Below are positions 1-8,600 of a stretch of 64,000 nucleotides of DNA, in pieces. The translations under genes and the position numbers were made by a program. Location: NCBI GenBank assembly GCA_963721435.1, contig CAVRJC010000007.1, positions 1 through 64,000 on the forward strand, written 5' to 3'. How positions within the stretch are numbered: position 1 is the stretch's first letter; every line of letters begins with the position of its first letter. The notes below the pieces were generated by a model that saw only the letters and a program-made list of their open reading frames with translations, ran no database searches and was not told the DNA's origin. The DNA comes from CAVRJC01 sp963721435 (GTDB lineage: Bacteria; Actinomycetota; Acidimicrobiia; IMCC26256; DASPTH01).

Positions 1-345
<345 letters not shown>

Positions 346-355
346 GAGGGCAAGC

Positions 356-844
356 CTACGACGCGGTGCCGGCGCGTGAAGCCGTCGACCGGCGCTGCAC
401 GCGGGAGCCGATCCAGCCACCGAGCATGCCCAGCGCGGCGGCGATCACGAGATGGCCGAACACCTGGCCGAGCCGGAGCACCGGCGCGTGCCCCGTGAAC
501 AGGCCCTTGTGCTCGTCGCGCACCGCCCAGATGACGATACGGACGGGGATCCAGAGCACGAACCCGAACACGCCGGCCAGCGCGCCGTTGGTCAGCGCGC
601 TGTCCGGGGCTGTGCGCCCTGCGACCCAGCCGCCGATCGCGTAGCTCGCGAGCACCCCGACGAAGAACGGGTAGATCCAGCCCGTGTCGTTGAAGTCGGT
701 GACGTTGCGGTCGACGATCGCCTCGGCGACGCTGAGCGCGACGAGCAGCGCGAGCGCGACGACCGCGCCGCGTCCGATCGCGCGCCACACGACGACACCG
801 CCCTCCGGTGTACCGCTCTGGGCGTCGTCATCCATGGCGACCAT
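356..844 (-). CDS. Four-helix integral membrane protein, unknown function
   Basis: A 162-residue protein with about four hydrophobic segments (about residues 22-42, 62-82, 88-106 and 130-148), the first preceded by an acidic N-terminus (MVAMDDDAQ). No catalytic motif is recognisable. The start at 844 is preferred over the upstream ATG at 862 because a good ribosome site (agaggaggc) sits 4-6 bases before it and nothing comparable precedes 862. It begins 24 bp after the stop of the antiporter gene on the same strand, so the two are probably cotranscribed towards rnpB. The C-terminus is basic. I do not recognise the family. Confidence 0.7.
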   Translation of the reverse strand: MVAMDDDAQSGTPEGGVVVWRAIGRGAVVALALLVALSVAEAIVDRNVTDFNDTGWIYPFFVGVLASYAIGGWVAGRTAPDSALTNGALAGVFGFVLWIPVRIVIWAVRDEHKGLFTGHAPVLRLGQVFGHLVIAAALGMLGGWIGSRVQRRSTASRAGTAS

Positions 845-868
845 GATGCCTCCTCTGGGCATGCCCGC

Positions 869-2209
869 TCACGCGAGACCTTCGGCCTCGGACGACGGTG
901 TGAGCTCCTCGTGGAACAGCTCGTCGACAGGGACGGTGAGCCCGTCGCGGGCGAGCGGGCGGAGGTACTGGCGCTGCTGGATCATGACCCCGACCGCGAG
1001 CACGAGATAGACGACTCCCACGATGATGCGCTCGAGCTCCCGCGCGCCGGAGGGAAGGAGGCCGCCGAGGACGAACTGCCCGATGAAGAGGAAGAACAGT
1101 GCAAGGGCCTCGCGCACGCTGATGCTGCGGTTCACGAGGATGGCGACCGCGAACACCGACTGCGCGGCGGTGAGGAACAGCTCTTCACGCTGCAACGAGT
1201 CGAGCGGCAGGCCGTGGAGCACACCCGCCGAGATCGCGAACACGATCGGGAGCGAGCCGACGAGCAGCGTCCACTGGTTGACCTTCGACGAAAGGAGCGT
1301 GCCGAAGCCGGCGCTCGTGTTGAGCCGCCATGCGAACATTCCCGCGACGATGAGCTCGGGTGCTTCCGACGCGAGCGGCGCGAGCCACTGCACGAGGAGG
1401 AACGTGCTGACGCCTGCCTTCTCGCCGAGGTGCACGAGTGATTCCGCGAACGGCTCCGCGCACGCGAAGATCACCACCGCCGCGTAGGTGAGGAGAATGC
1501 CGACGATCGCGCGACGGCGTGCGACCGGCAACACCCCGATCACGCGCGCAGGCCCGACGAGATGGGGCGCTTCCGACGGCGACCGGCCGATGCGGATCAC
1601 GAACACCACGAAGATCGAGATGAGGATCACCGCGTCGAAGATCGTGAGCGTGTGCTTGAACGGCAACGTCAACGAGTAGAGCGTGGCGATGGCGAGGAAC
1701 GCGATCTCGATCGCGTGGGGGCGCTCGAGACGGACTTCGGTGTCGATCTCACCGGTGTACCCGCGCTTGCGTGCCGCGCGCGTCATGCGCCACGCCGCGA
1801 CCAGCACCACCATCGACCAGCCGATCCCGATGAGCAGCCGGTTGGAGCCGGTCATGTTGGCGAGCGCGAGGGGTGCGTACTTCGCGGGGTTCTCGCCCGC
1901 CTTCCATGCGAACGTGAAGTCGACCGCGTACTCGGGGAGGACGGCGATCAGCGCGAGGACTGTCAGCGCCAGGCCCTGCGAGACGTCGAGCTGGAGCACC
2001 TCGGCCGCCCACGCGAGAAGGAAGGCGGAACCGAGGATCGCCAGGCCGAACACCATCGGTGCCCCGACGTCGGGGAGCCCGGCGCCGCTGACGCGGGCGG
2101 CAAGCCCCGGAACCGTGCACAGGGCGGCGCCGACGATCGCGTAGAGCGAGCCGCGGCTTCTGGTGTGTCCTACGTCACCAGGCGGCGGCTCGGGTGTCAC
2201 CCGCAGCAT
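869..2209 (-). CDS. Sodium/calcium exchanger-type (CaCA) membrane antiporter
   Basis: A cation antiporter in the plasma membrane, probably exchanging Ca2+ for Na+ or H+. It is 446 residues long with about ten to eleven hydrophobic helices. The two inverted alpha-repeats that define the CaCA superfamily are visible: alpha-1 around residues 80-130 (LPEYAVD, then NMTGSNRLLIG) and alpha-2 around 274-320 (SEAPELIVAG, then SSKVNQWTLLVG). The acidic residues in LPEYAVD and SEAPELIV are the usual ion ligands. The frame stays open upstream to 2362, but that stretch is arginine/proline-rich and overlaps the divergent whiB start, so ATG 2209 is chosen. The ribosome site is weak. Ion specificity cannot be read from the sequence. 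Confidence 0.85.
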   Translation of the reverse strand: MLRVTPEPPPGDVGHTRSRGSLYAIVGAALCTVPGLAARVSGAGLPDVGAPMVFGLAILGSAFLLAWAAEVLQLDVSQGLALTVLALIAVLPEYAVDFTFAWKAGENPAKYAPLALANMTGSNRLLIGIGWSMVVLVAAWRMTRAARKRGYTGEIDTEVRLERPHAIEIAFLAIATLYSLTLPFKHTLTIFDAVILISIFVVFVIRIGRSPSEAPHLVGPARVIGVLPVARRRAIVGILLTYAAVVIFACAEPFAESLVHLGEKAGVSTFLLVQWLAPLASEAPELIVAGMFAWRLNTSAGFGTLLSSKVNQWTLLVGSLPIVFAISAGVLHGLPLDSLQREELFLTAAQSVFAVAILVNRSISVREALALFFLFIGQFVLGGLLPSGARELERIIVGVVYLVLAVGVMIQQRQYLRPLARDGLTVPVDELFHEELTPSSEAEGLA

Positions 2210-2354
2210 CCTACGGGCGGCGCTTTCCGGCGGCCGAGAGGGGCTCGCGGGGGAATCGGGCGATTTCCGCTCATGCCCGACGACGGACGCGCCGATTCTC
2301 TCGCTGACACGCCGAACCGGCCGGCGAGACCCGGCGCCGGAGGAGAACACCGCC

Positions 2355-2585
2355 ATGTCCAACAGTTGGCGACAGTACGCACGGTGCCTTGGCGCCGACC
2401 CCGAGCTCTTCTACCCGAATTCGGACGAGGCCGCAGAGGAAGCTCGCGCGATCTGCGCGGTCTGCCCGGTGCGGGAGCCGTGCCTCGAGCACGCGATCAC
2501 CGCGCGCGAGAAGCAGGGCGTGTGGGGCGGTCTCACGGAACGTGAGCGCCGCCGCCTGATCCGGCAACGCCGCAAGTCCGCCTGA
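2355..2585 (+). CDS. WhiB-family [4Fe-4S] transcriptional regulator
   Basis: An actinobacteria-specific Wbl protein of 76 residues. The four cluster ligands are in place: one Cys in 'ARCLG' near residue 10, then CAVCPVREPC (C-x2-C-x5-C). These are followed by the GVWGG beta-turn and the basic tail RRRLIRQRRK that contacts DNA. Known family members bind a redox- or NO-sensitive cluster and usually act with the principal sigma factor. The start at 2355 follows a strong aggag site at 2341-2345. It is transcribed divergently from the antiporter gene, leaving about 145 bp of shared promoter space. Its short length suggests a WhiB1/WblE-like class, but the subclass is not certain. Confidence 0.92.
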   Translation: MSNSWRQYARCLGADPELFYPNSDEAAEEARAICAVCPVREPCLEHAITAREKQGVWGGLTERERRRLIRQRRKSA

Positions 2586-2689
2586 TCGCTCGTGATCGGC
2601 CTCCCGGGTCGATCCGGAACACGTCCCTTCGACGCGATACGGAGACGTGCGGGAGCAGCCGGGGTGTCACCGGTAATCTCCTTCCTCGT

Positions 2690-3740
2690 ATGACCGCAAC
2701 GCTGTGGCCCGACGTGATCGGGCGCCTGGTCCGGCGCGAGGACCTCACGAGTGATCTCGTCGAGCAGGCGATGTCGGTCATCCTCTCGGGCGACGCCACC
2801 GACGCGCAGATTGCCGGGTTCGCGGTCGCACTCCGGGCCAAGGGCGAGACGCCCGACGAGCTCGCCACACTCGTGCGCACGATGTTGCAGTTCGCGGAGC
2901 ACGTCGATCTCTCCGACGTCGACGGCCCGATCCTCGACACGTGCGGCACCGGCGGAGATCGCGCGGGCACGGTCAATGTGTCCACGATGGCGGCGCTCGT
3001 CGCGGCCGCGGCAGGCGCGAACGTCGCGAAGCACGGAGGACGCGCGGCTTCGTCGCAGTGCGGCTCGACCGACGTGCTCGAGGCGCTCGGTGTGGTCATC
3101 GACCTCGGGCCCGACGGGGTCGCGCGCTGCGTGCGTGAAGTCGGGATCGGGTTCTGCTTCGCGCAGCGGTTCCACGCGGCGATGCGCTTCGCCGCGCCGG
3201 TGCGGCGCGAGCTCGGCACGCCGACCACGTTCAACGTCCTCGGCCCGCTCGCGAACCCTGCCGGTGCGACGCGGAGGACGATCGGCGTCTCGGATCCCGC
3301 GATGGCCGACCGCGTGATCCACACGCTTGCCGCGCTCGGCGCCGAGCGGGCGCTGGTCTTCTACGGGCATGACGGGCTCGACGAGCTGACGGTCACCACC
3401 ACCTCGACCGTCCACGAGCTGCGCGACGGCCGACATCCGCGTCTACGACGTCGACCCCACCGACTTCGGGATCCCGGTCGCAGAGATGGGCGGGCTTGCC
3501 GGCGGCGACGCCGCGGGGAACGCCGAAGCCGTGCACAAGACGCTCGCGGGCGCGGCGGGTCCGATCCGGGACATCGTGGCGCTGAACGCGGCGGCAGCGC
3601 TCGTGGTCGCGGACCTCGTGCCCGACCTCGGGACTGGCGTCGGCCGTGCCCGGGAGCTGCTCGACGACGGTTCGGCCGCGGCCACGCTCGAAGCGCTGGT
3701 GCGGGTTTCGGTGGCGGCACGGGAAGCAGGCGACGGCTGA
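2690..3740 (+). CDS. trpD: Anthranilate phosphoribosyltransferase, frameshifted
   Basis: TrpD transfers phosphoribose from PRPP to anthranilate, the second step of tryptophan synthesis. N-terminal helices are followed by the PRPP-binding loop TCGTGGDRAGTVNVSTMAAL (about residues 84-103), then KHGGRAASSQCGSTD and the anthranilate-side RHPRR-like helices. The frame breaks at about 3425-3435: after 'ELRDG' the protein continues in another frame as DIRVYDVDPTDFG, then GGDAAGNAEAV to the stop at 3738-3740. One extra C in 'gacggccgac' explains it. Otherwise length (about 349 residues) and conservation are normal, so either a consensus error or a fresh inactivating insertion is possible. The stop overlaps the next ATG (TGATG). 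Confidence 0.88.
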
Positions 3741-4390
3741 TGGCTCCCGCGCTCGAGTGCCCGGCATGCGGGATGCGTCATCGGCTGGACGGCCTCGAGC
3801 CCGCGACGACGTTCCGGTGCGAACGTTGCGGTCAGAAGCTCCTCGTGCCGACGACGACCACGGTTGCTGCGAGCGGCTCGACCGCGCCGGCCCCGGCGCC
3901 TGGCCCCGGCGCCCCGGTCCGGCCGCCGCGCCGGCGCGCCGGACCGTCACCGACCGCGGCGGGCGCGGGTGCCGCGGCGGCCGGCGTCACCGTCACGCTC
4001 CCGGCGTCGGGTGCAGGTGATGCATCGCCGCCGGTGCCCCCGGAGACCGCGCGGCGCCGATCGTCCCGCCCGGCAGAGCGCCGACGCGTCGCGTGGTACT
4101 GGCGGCTGGTGGCGTGGATCGTCGCGGTGCCGCTCGGCTTCGTGCTCGCGGTCGTGCCGTCGTACGAGCTCGGGTTCATCAGCAAGGACGACGTGCTCGA
4201 CGTGTTCGTCGGATCGGGCACCGACCGGTACGTCCGGTTGGGAGTCGTCACCCTGGTCTGGGCGGTGGTGACCGCAGTGTTGGTGCAGCTCTTCGTGGAG
4301 GTCGGGCGCTCGATGGCGAACCGCCGGCGGCGCCACGCCAACACCAAGAGTCGCCGCGGCGACGCCCAGGTTCCCGCGGTCTCGTCGTGA
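3740..4390 (+). CDS. Zinc-ribbon membrane protein with Pro/Ala-rich linker
   Basis: A 216-residue protein of unknown role. The N-terminus has two knuckles, CPACGMRH (about residues 6-13) and CERCGQKLLVP (about 28-38), forming one zinc ribbon. A long low-complexity Pro/Ala/Arg linker follows, then two hydrophobic helices near residues 125-148 and 172-194, and a basic tail. The architecture suggests a membrane-anchored cytoplasmic zinc ribbon. The start overlaps the trpD stop by one base, indicating translational coupling, and its own stop overlaps the following small zinc-ribbon gene by 4 bp, so all three are probably one operon. No enzymatic motif is visible. Confidence 0.75.
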   Translation: MAPALECPACGMRHRLDGLEPATTFRCERCGQKLLVPTTTTVAASGSTAPAPAPGPGAPVRPPRRRAGPSPTAAGAGAAAAGVTVTLPASGAGDASPPVPPETARRRSSRPAERRRVAWYWRLVAWIVAVPLGFVLAVVPSYELGFISKDDVLDVFVGSGTDRYVRLGVVTLVWAVVTAVLVQLFVEVGRSMANRRRRHANTKSRRGDAQVPAVSS

Positions 4391-4617
4391 GCATGCGATA
4401 CCGCTGCTCGGGGTGCGGGAACGTCACGCGGTTCGACGTGGTCGCGACCCGTCGCACCCGCGCGTTCCACCACTTCAGTGTCGGGGGGGACCTCGAGATC
4501 GAAGACGAAGAGGTGCTCGAAGAGCGGGTCGAGACCGTGAGCTGCCGCTGGTGCGGTGCCACCGCCGACCGCATCGAGGAGATCGAGGAAGTGGCGATCG
4601 ACGGCGAGGGCTCGTAG
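4387..4617 (+). CDS. Small acidic zinc-ribbon protein
   Basis: A 76-residue protein with two CxxC pairs: CSGCGN near residue 8 and CRWCGA near residue 55. These would form a single zinc ribbon holding a strongly acidic middle (EIEDEEVLEERVE) and acidic C-terminus. GTG 4387 gives a GTGA overlap with the previous stop; ATG 4393, two codons in, is the alternative. It is the third member of the trpD-linked unit. No function is recognised; the role could be protein or nucleic-acid binding. Its stop codon (4615-4617) is the point where the first 70-bp repeat begins. Confidence 0.7.
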   Translation: MSMRYRCSGCGNVTRFDVVATRRTRAFHHFSVGGDLEIEDEEVLEERVETVSCRWCGATADRIEEIEEVAIDGEGS

Positions 4618-4761
4618 GAGCGGAAGGTTCGCTGCCGAACTTGTCGAATGTGCCGGAGTGACTCGGCGAACCTCGAGCGACCCATGGAGGAGGAGCGGAA
4701 GGTTCGCTGCCGAGCTTGTCGAATGTGCCGGAGTGACTCGGCGAACCTCGAGCGACCCATG
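4617..4761 (+). repeat. Two copies of a 70-bp intergenic repeat (locus A)
   Basis: Two near-identical 70-bp units, 4617-4686 and 4692-4761, are separated by 5 bp (period 75) and differ at one base by eye (gaacttg versus gagcttg). On the minus strand each begins tgggtcgctcgaggttcgc and ends gcgaaccttccgctcc, so AGGTTCGC near one end is complementary to GCGAACCT near the other and the unit can fold into a hairpin. It sits after the zinc-ribbon operon and before the Cys-rich mini-gene. A related triple array lies at 54225-54427. The role (terminator, REP-like element, protein-binding site) is unknown. Confidence 0.85.
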
Positions 4762-4830
4762 TAGCTGTCATACCCCCGTGGTTTGCTCTGCGTGACGACG
4801 ACACGGGCGAACGACCGGGGAGAGCACCGA

Positions 4831-5019
4831 GTGGCCACCATCGACTGTGCCGAGTGCTGCATGCGTGACACCGACGTGTGTGACGACTGTGTCGTCACGT
4901 TCGTCATGAGCCGGGAGCCGGGGGAGGCGCTCGTGATCGATGCGGCCGAGGCCCGGGCGGTGCGCATGCTTGCGAATGCGGGCCTCGTGCCCGGCTTGCG
5001 TCACACCGCGGCGCGCTGA
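4831..5019 (+). CDS. Cysteine-rich mini-protein, 62 residues
   Basis: A short protein starting at GTG 4831, nine bases after a ggggag ribosome site. The N-terminal third carries six cysteines (CAECC, then C, then CDDC, within residues 6-22), suggesting a metal or Fe-S site. The rest is a conserved-looking helical region (EALVIDAAEARAVRMLANAGLVPG). It lies alone between the 70-bp repeats and doxX. I do not recognise the family. The ATG further upstream at 4783 would add an unconserved basic stretch and has no ribosome site. Confidence 0.65.
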   Translation: MATIDCAECCMRDTDVCDDCVVTFVMSREPGEALVIDAAEARAVRMLANAGLVPGLRHTAAR

Positions 5020-5106
5020 CAACCCTCGATTGGTCTCACGATCCGCGGCGCGACCGCGGCGAGCGGGCTAGCGTCGCCGTCGGGACGGCACCGACGGGAG
5101 GCGCAC

Positions 5107-5643
5107 GTGATCGGCGACTCGGACGCGATCAATCTCGCACTGCTCGTGGCGAGGCTGTGGATCGCCTTCATGGTGTTCATGCACGGCTGGCGCCACCTCA
5201 AGGCCCTGCGCTCGGGCCCGGGCATGGCGAACTGGTTCGAGAGCCTGGGCCTGAAGCCGGGCACGTTCCACGCCTGGAACGTCACGCTCACCGAGCTCGT
5301 CTTCCCGGTGCTCCTCGTGGTGGGCCTGCTCACACCCTTCGCCTACGGCGGCGTCGCTGCGCTCATGCTCGTGGCGTTCATGACCAACCACCGCCAGAAC
5401 GGGTTCTTCCTCACGAGCGCGAAGGAAGGCTACGAGTACGTCGTGACGGTCGCGGTCGTGTCGATCGCAATCGCCACGTTCGGCGCTGGCAAGTGGTCAC
5501 TCGACCATGCCATCGACTCCAGCTCGTTCCTGTTCGAGCCGAAGAAGGCGCTCGCGGTGGCGGCCATTGTCGGTATCGGCGGCGCCGCGGCGTTCCTGGC
5601 GGTGTTCTGGCGTCCGCCGAAGAAGGCTGCCGATGCCGGTTAG
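5107..5643 (+). CDS. DoxX-family membrane protein
   Basis: A 178-residue inner-membrane protein with four helices, typical in length and topology for DoxX (helix 1 about residues 8-27, with RLWIAFMVFMHGWRHL at its end; then 55-75, 77-92, 110-130, and a fifth near 150-170). DoxX-like proteins are tied to thiol/redox and sulphur metabolism, but the specific role varies. The start is GTG 5107 behind a cgggaggcgcac ribosome site. The transporter operon begins 31 bp after its stop, so readthrough is possible, though no functional link is obvious. Confidence 0.8.
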   Translation: MIGDSDAINLALLVARLWIAFMVFMHGWRHLKALRSGPGMANWFESLGLKPGTFHAWNVTLTELVFPVLLVVGLLTPFAYGGVAALMLVAFMTNHRQNGFFLTSAKEGYEYVVTVAVVSIAIATFGAGKWSLDHAIDSSSFLFEPKKALAVAAIVGIGGAAAFLAVFWRPPKKAADAG

Positions 5644-5674
5644 CCGGTAGTCACGCGCCCGAGCAGTCCCCGGG

Positions 5675-6772
5675 ATGGCGTCGGTTGGGCTCGATCACGT
5701 GTCCAAGAAGTTCGACGGCGTCGTGGCCGTCGACGACCTGAGTCTCGAAGTCGCCGACGAGGAGCTGCTCGTCGTCCTCGGGCCGTCCGGTTGTGGCAAG
5801 TCGACGGCGTTGCGCATGATCGCCGGCCTCGAAGCTCCCACCGAGGGCACGATCACGATCGGTGACCGAGTCGTCAACGACGTGGAAGCCAAAGACCGCG
5901 ACATCTCGATGGTGTTCCAGAGCTACGCGCTGTATCCGCACATGACGGTGCGGCGCAACATCGAGTTCCCGCTGCGGTCCCGCAAGGTTCCCGCGGCCGA
6001 ACGCGACCAGCTCGTGCGCGAAGTGGCCGAGAGCCTCGACCTCGGCGAGTATCTCGATCGCAAGCCCGCGCAACTCTCGGGTGGGCAACGGCAGCGCGTC
6101 GCACTTGCACGCGCGATCGTGCGCCGGCCCGCGGTGTTCCTGATGGACGAGCCGCTCTCCAACCTCGACGCCAAGCTGCGGGTGCAGACGCGCGCCGAGC
6201 TCGTGGAGCTGCAACGCCGCCTCGCGGCGACGGTCCTGTACGTGACCCACGACCAGGTCGAGGCGATGACGATGGGCCACCGGATCGCGGTGATGAGCCG
6301 CGGCGTGCTGCAGCAGATCGGCCCGCCGCAGGACGTCTACGCGCGCCCTGCCAACCTGTTCGTGGCGCAGTTCATCGGGAGCCCACCGATGAACACGGTC
6401 GCCGGCCGGGTGGCGCGAGTCGGCGACGAGCTCGTCGTCGAGCTGCCCGGCGGCCGGGCGCCGCTCCCCGCAGACCTCGCTGCCGCGGTCGAGCAGCGCG
6501 GGCTCACCGAGGTCGTGATCGGTGTGCGCCCGGAGTCGTTGCGCTTCATCGCCACCGGCGGCGTGACCGCGACGGTGGTGGTGATCGAGTCGCTCGGCTA
6601 CGAGCGACACGTCGTGTGTCGACTCGAGGACGACTCGCTCGTCATCGTCCGCGTCGACGCGCGCGACAACGCGCCGAGCATCGGTGAGTCGGTGCACCTC
6701 GCCGCGGATGTGAACACCGCGCACGTGTTCGATCCCGGAACGGGCGAGCGCGTCGACGCGGAGCCCGCGTGA
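5675..6772 (+). CDS. ugpC: Sugar/glycerol-phosphate ABC transporter ATPase (UgpC/MalK type)
   Basis: Energises import by the permeases that follow. Of 365 residues, the first about 235 form the nucleotide-binding domain: Walker A GPSGCGKST (about residues 37-45), Q-loop QSYALYPHMTV, signature LSGGQRQR, Walker B VFLMDEPLSNLD and switch His in VTHDQVEAMT. The C-terminal about 120 residues are the TOBE/OB regulatory domain (GVRPESLRF) found in MalK/UgpC. It heads the four-gene operon ATPase-permease-permease-binding protein, a complete CUT1-type carbohydrate importer. The substrate cannot be fixed from sequence alone; sugars or glycerol-3-phosphate are usual. Confidence 0.9.
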   Translation: MASVGLDHVSKKFDGVVAVDDLSLEVADEELLVVLGPSGCGKSTALRMIAGLEAPTEGTITIGDRVVNDVEAKDRDISMVFQSYALYPHMTVRRNIEFPLRSRKVPAAERDQLVREVAESLDLGEYLDRKPAQLSGGQRQRVALARAIVRRPAVFLMDEPLSNLDAKLRVQTRAELVELQRRLAATVLYVTHDQVEAMTMGHRIAVMSRGVLQQIGPPQDVYARPANLFVAQFIGSPPMNTVAGRVARVGDELVVELPGGRAPLPADLAAAVEQRGLTEVVIGVRPESLRFIATGGVTATVVVIESLGYERHVVCRLEDDSLVIVRVDARDNAPSIGESVHLAADVNTAHVFDPGTGERVDAEPA

Positions 6773-6782
6773 GTCAGCGCGC

Positions 6783-7688
6783 ATGAGTCACCAGGTCCTC
6801 CCGGGCTTCACGCGTGCCCGCCGCGCGCGTGAAGGAGGGCTCGCGCTCCTGCTCCTGCTGCCCTCGCTCGTCATCTTCGGCGTGTTCGTCTTCTACCCGC
6901 TGGTGCACAACGTCTACCTCGGGTTCTTCCGCAGCCCACCGTTCCCGGGCCTGCCGAGCACTTACGTGGGCTTCGACCAGTACAAGGACGTCCTCACGTC
7001 GAGCGACTTCCTCGACAGCCTGAAGACGACGGTGCTGTTCGCGCTCTACACGGTGCCGATCGGGATCGCGCTGGGCATCGGGCTCGCGGTGCTCGCGCAT
7101 CAACAGCTCAAGGGCATCGGCATCTACCGCACGTTCTTCTCGTCGACGGTCGCGACGTCGGTCGCGGTTGCGTCGGTGATCTTCGGAACGCTGATGAACC
7201 CCCAGGTCGGCTTGTTGCCGTGGCTGGGGATCGACCCGACGCCGCCGATCCTGCAGAACCCGAGCCTCGCGTTGCTCGCGGTGTCGATCACGACCATCTG
7301 GCAGAACCTCGGGCTGTCGTTCATCCTCATGTCGGCGGGGCTCCAGAACGTGCCCGACGAGCTCATCGAAGCCGCGCGCGTCGACGGCGCGGGCGCGTGG
7401 TCACGCTTCTGGCACGTCACCCTGCCGATGCTGTCGCCGACGATCTTCTTCGCGGTGGTGGTCGGCACGATCTTCGCGTTCCAGTCGTTCGGGCAGATCG
7501 ACCTGCTCACGCACGGCGGTCCACTGAAGAAGACGAACGTGCTGACCTACTACATCTTCAGTGAGCTGCGCATCGCGAGCGATCCGGGCAAGGCCGCGGT
7601 GTTGGCGATCGCGCTGTTCTTCGTGACGTTGCTCCTCGCGCTCGCGCAGATCCGGCTCCTCGAGCGGCGGGTGTCGTATGAGCGTTGA
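6783..7688 (+). CDS. ugpA: CUT1 ABC transporter permease, first subunit (UgpA/MalF type)
   Basis: An inner-membrane permease of 301 residues with six predicted helices. The EAA loop that docks on the ATPase is clear: ELIEAARVDGAGAWSRFWHVTLPML (abbreviated motif EAARVDGAG...P) around residues 198-220. It starts 10 bp after the ATPase stop, with its 3' end overlapping the next permease by 11 bp, the tight packing expected of a heterodimer partner. UgpA is used as a family label; the true substrate is not known. Confidence 0.88.
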   Translation: MSHQVLPGFTRARRAREGGLALLLLLPSLVIFGVFVFYPLVHNVYLGFFRSPPFPGLPSTYVGFDQYKDVLTSSDFLDSLKTTVLFALYTVPIGIALGIGLAVLAHQQLKGIGIYRTFFSSTVATSVAVASVIFGTLMNPQVGLLPWLGIDPTPPILQNPSLALLAVSITTIWQNLGLSFILMSAGLQNVPDELIEAARVDGAGAWSRFWHVTLPMLSPTIFFAVVVGTIFAFQSFGQIDLLTHGGPLKKTNVLTYYIFSELRIASDPGKAAVLAIALFFVTLLLALAQIRLLERRVSYER

Positions 7689-8550
7689 GGCCCGCGACCG
7701 CGACGTGCACGTGATCGGCAGAAGCCGGGCCCGTCGCGTACTCGGTCTGATCGCTCGCTACGCGCTGTTGACGGTGCTCGCGTTCATCGTGCTGTTCCCG
7801 ATCTACATCACCATCGTCAACTCGCTGCTCCGCCCGGAGCAGATCACGAAGCAGCCGCCGGTGCTGTTCCCGACGAACCCGCAGTGGCACACGTACCCCG
7901 ACGCGTGGAACAACGCGCACATGGCCGAGTACCTGAAGAACAGCTTCATCGTCACCGCGATCATCACCATCGGGCAGGTGGTCACCGCGACTCTCGCGGG
8001 CTACGCGTTCGCGTTCCTCCGCTTCCCGTTCAAGCGCATCCTGTTCGTGGTGTTCCTCGCGACCCTGATGGTGCCGTTCGAGGTCACCATCGTCACCAAC
8101 GTCACCACCATCAGCAACATCGGCCTGTACGACACGTATGGCGGGCTCGCAGTGCCCTTCCTCGCGACCGGGTTCGGCGCGTTCCTCATGCGCCAGGCGT
8201 TCCTCACCGTCCCGGGTGAGCTCCGCGACGCTGCCGCGCTCGACGGGTACGGGCACATGCGCTTCCTCGTGCGCATCGCGGTGCCACTCGCGCGGCCGAC
8301 AGTCGCGGCGCTGACCGTGTTCGCGTTCCTTGCTGCGTGGAACCAGTACCTCTGGCCGCTGCTGATCACGAAGGACGAGCGCCTGCGTACCGTGCAGATC
8401 GGATTGCGGGAGCTGTACAACACGTCGTTCTCCCACGTGAACGTCACCTTGGCCGGAGTGGTCATCGCCGTCATCCCACTGGTGATCCTGTTGCTGCTGT
8501 TCCAGAAGCAGCTCGTGCGGGGCCTGACCACCGGAGCGGTCAAGGGCTGA
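7678..8550 (+). CDS. ugpE: CUT1 ABC transporter permease, second subunit (UgpE/MalG type)
   Basis: A 290-residue permease with six helices. The EAA motif reads LRDAAALDGYGHMRFLVRI (about residues 182-200), followed by PLARPTVAAL. It ends with the characteristic basic tail FQKQLVRGLTTGAVKG seen in MalG/UgpE proteins. ATG 7678 lies inside the last codons of the preceding permease, so translation is coupled. It forms the pore heterodimer with the preceding protein and receives substrate from the binding protein encoded next. Confidence 0.89.
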   Translation: MSVEARDRDVHVIGRSRARRVLGLIARYALLTVLAFIVLFPIYITIVNSLLRPEQITKQPPVLFPTNPQWHTYPDAWNNAHMAEYLKNSFIVTAIITIGQVVTATLAGYAFAFLRFPFKRILFVVFLATLMVPFEVTIVTNVTTISNIGLYDTYGGLAVPFLATGFGAFLMRQAFLTVPGELRDAAALDGYGHMRFLVRIAVPLARPTVAALTVFAFLAAWNQYLWPLLITKDERLRTVQIGLRELYNTSFSHVNVTLAGVVIAVIPLVILLLLFQKQLVRGLTTGAVKG

Positions 8551-8600
8551 GTGATACTGGGGGCGATCCGGTGGGAAGTGCGTCGAGCGGGGGGCTCCAC

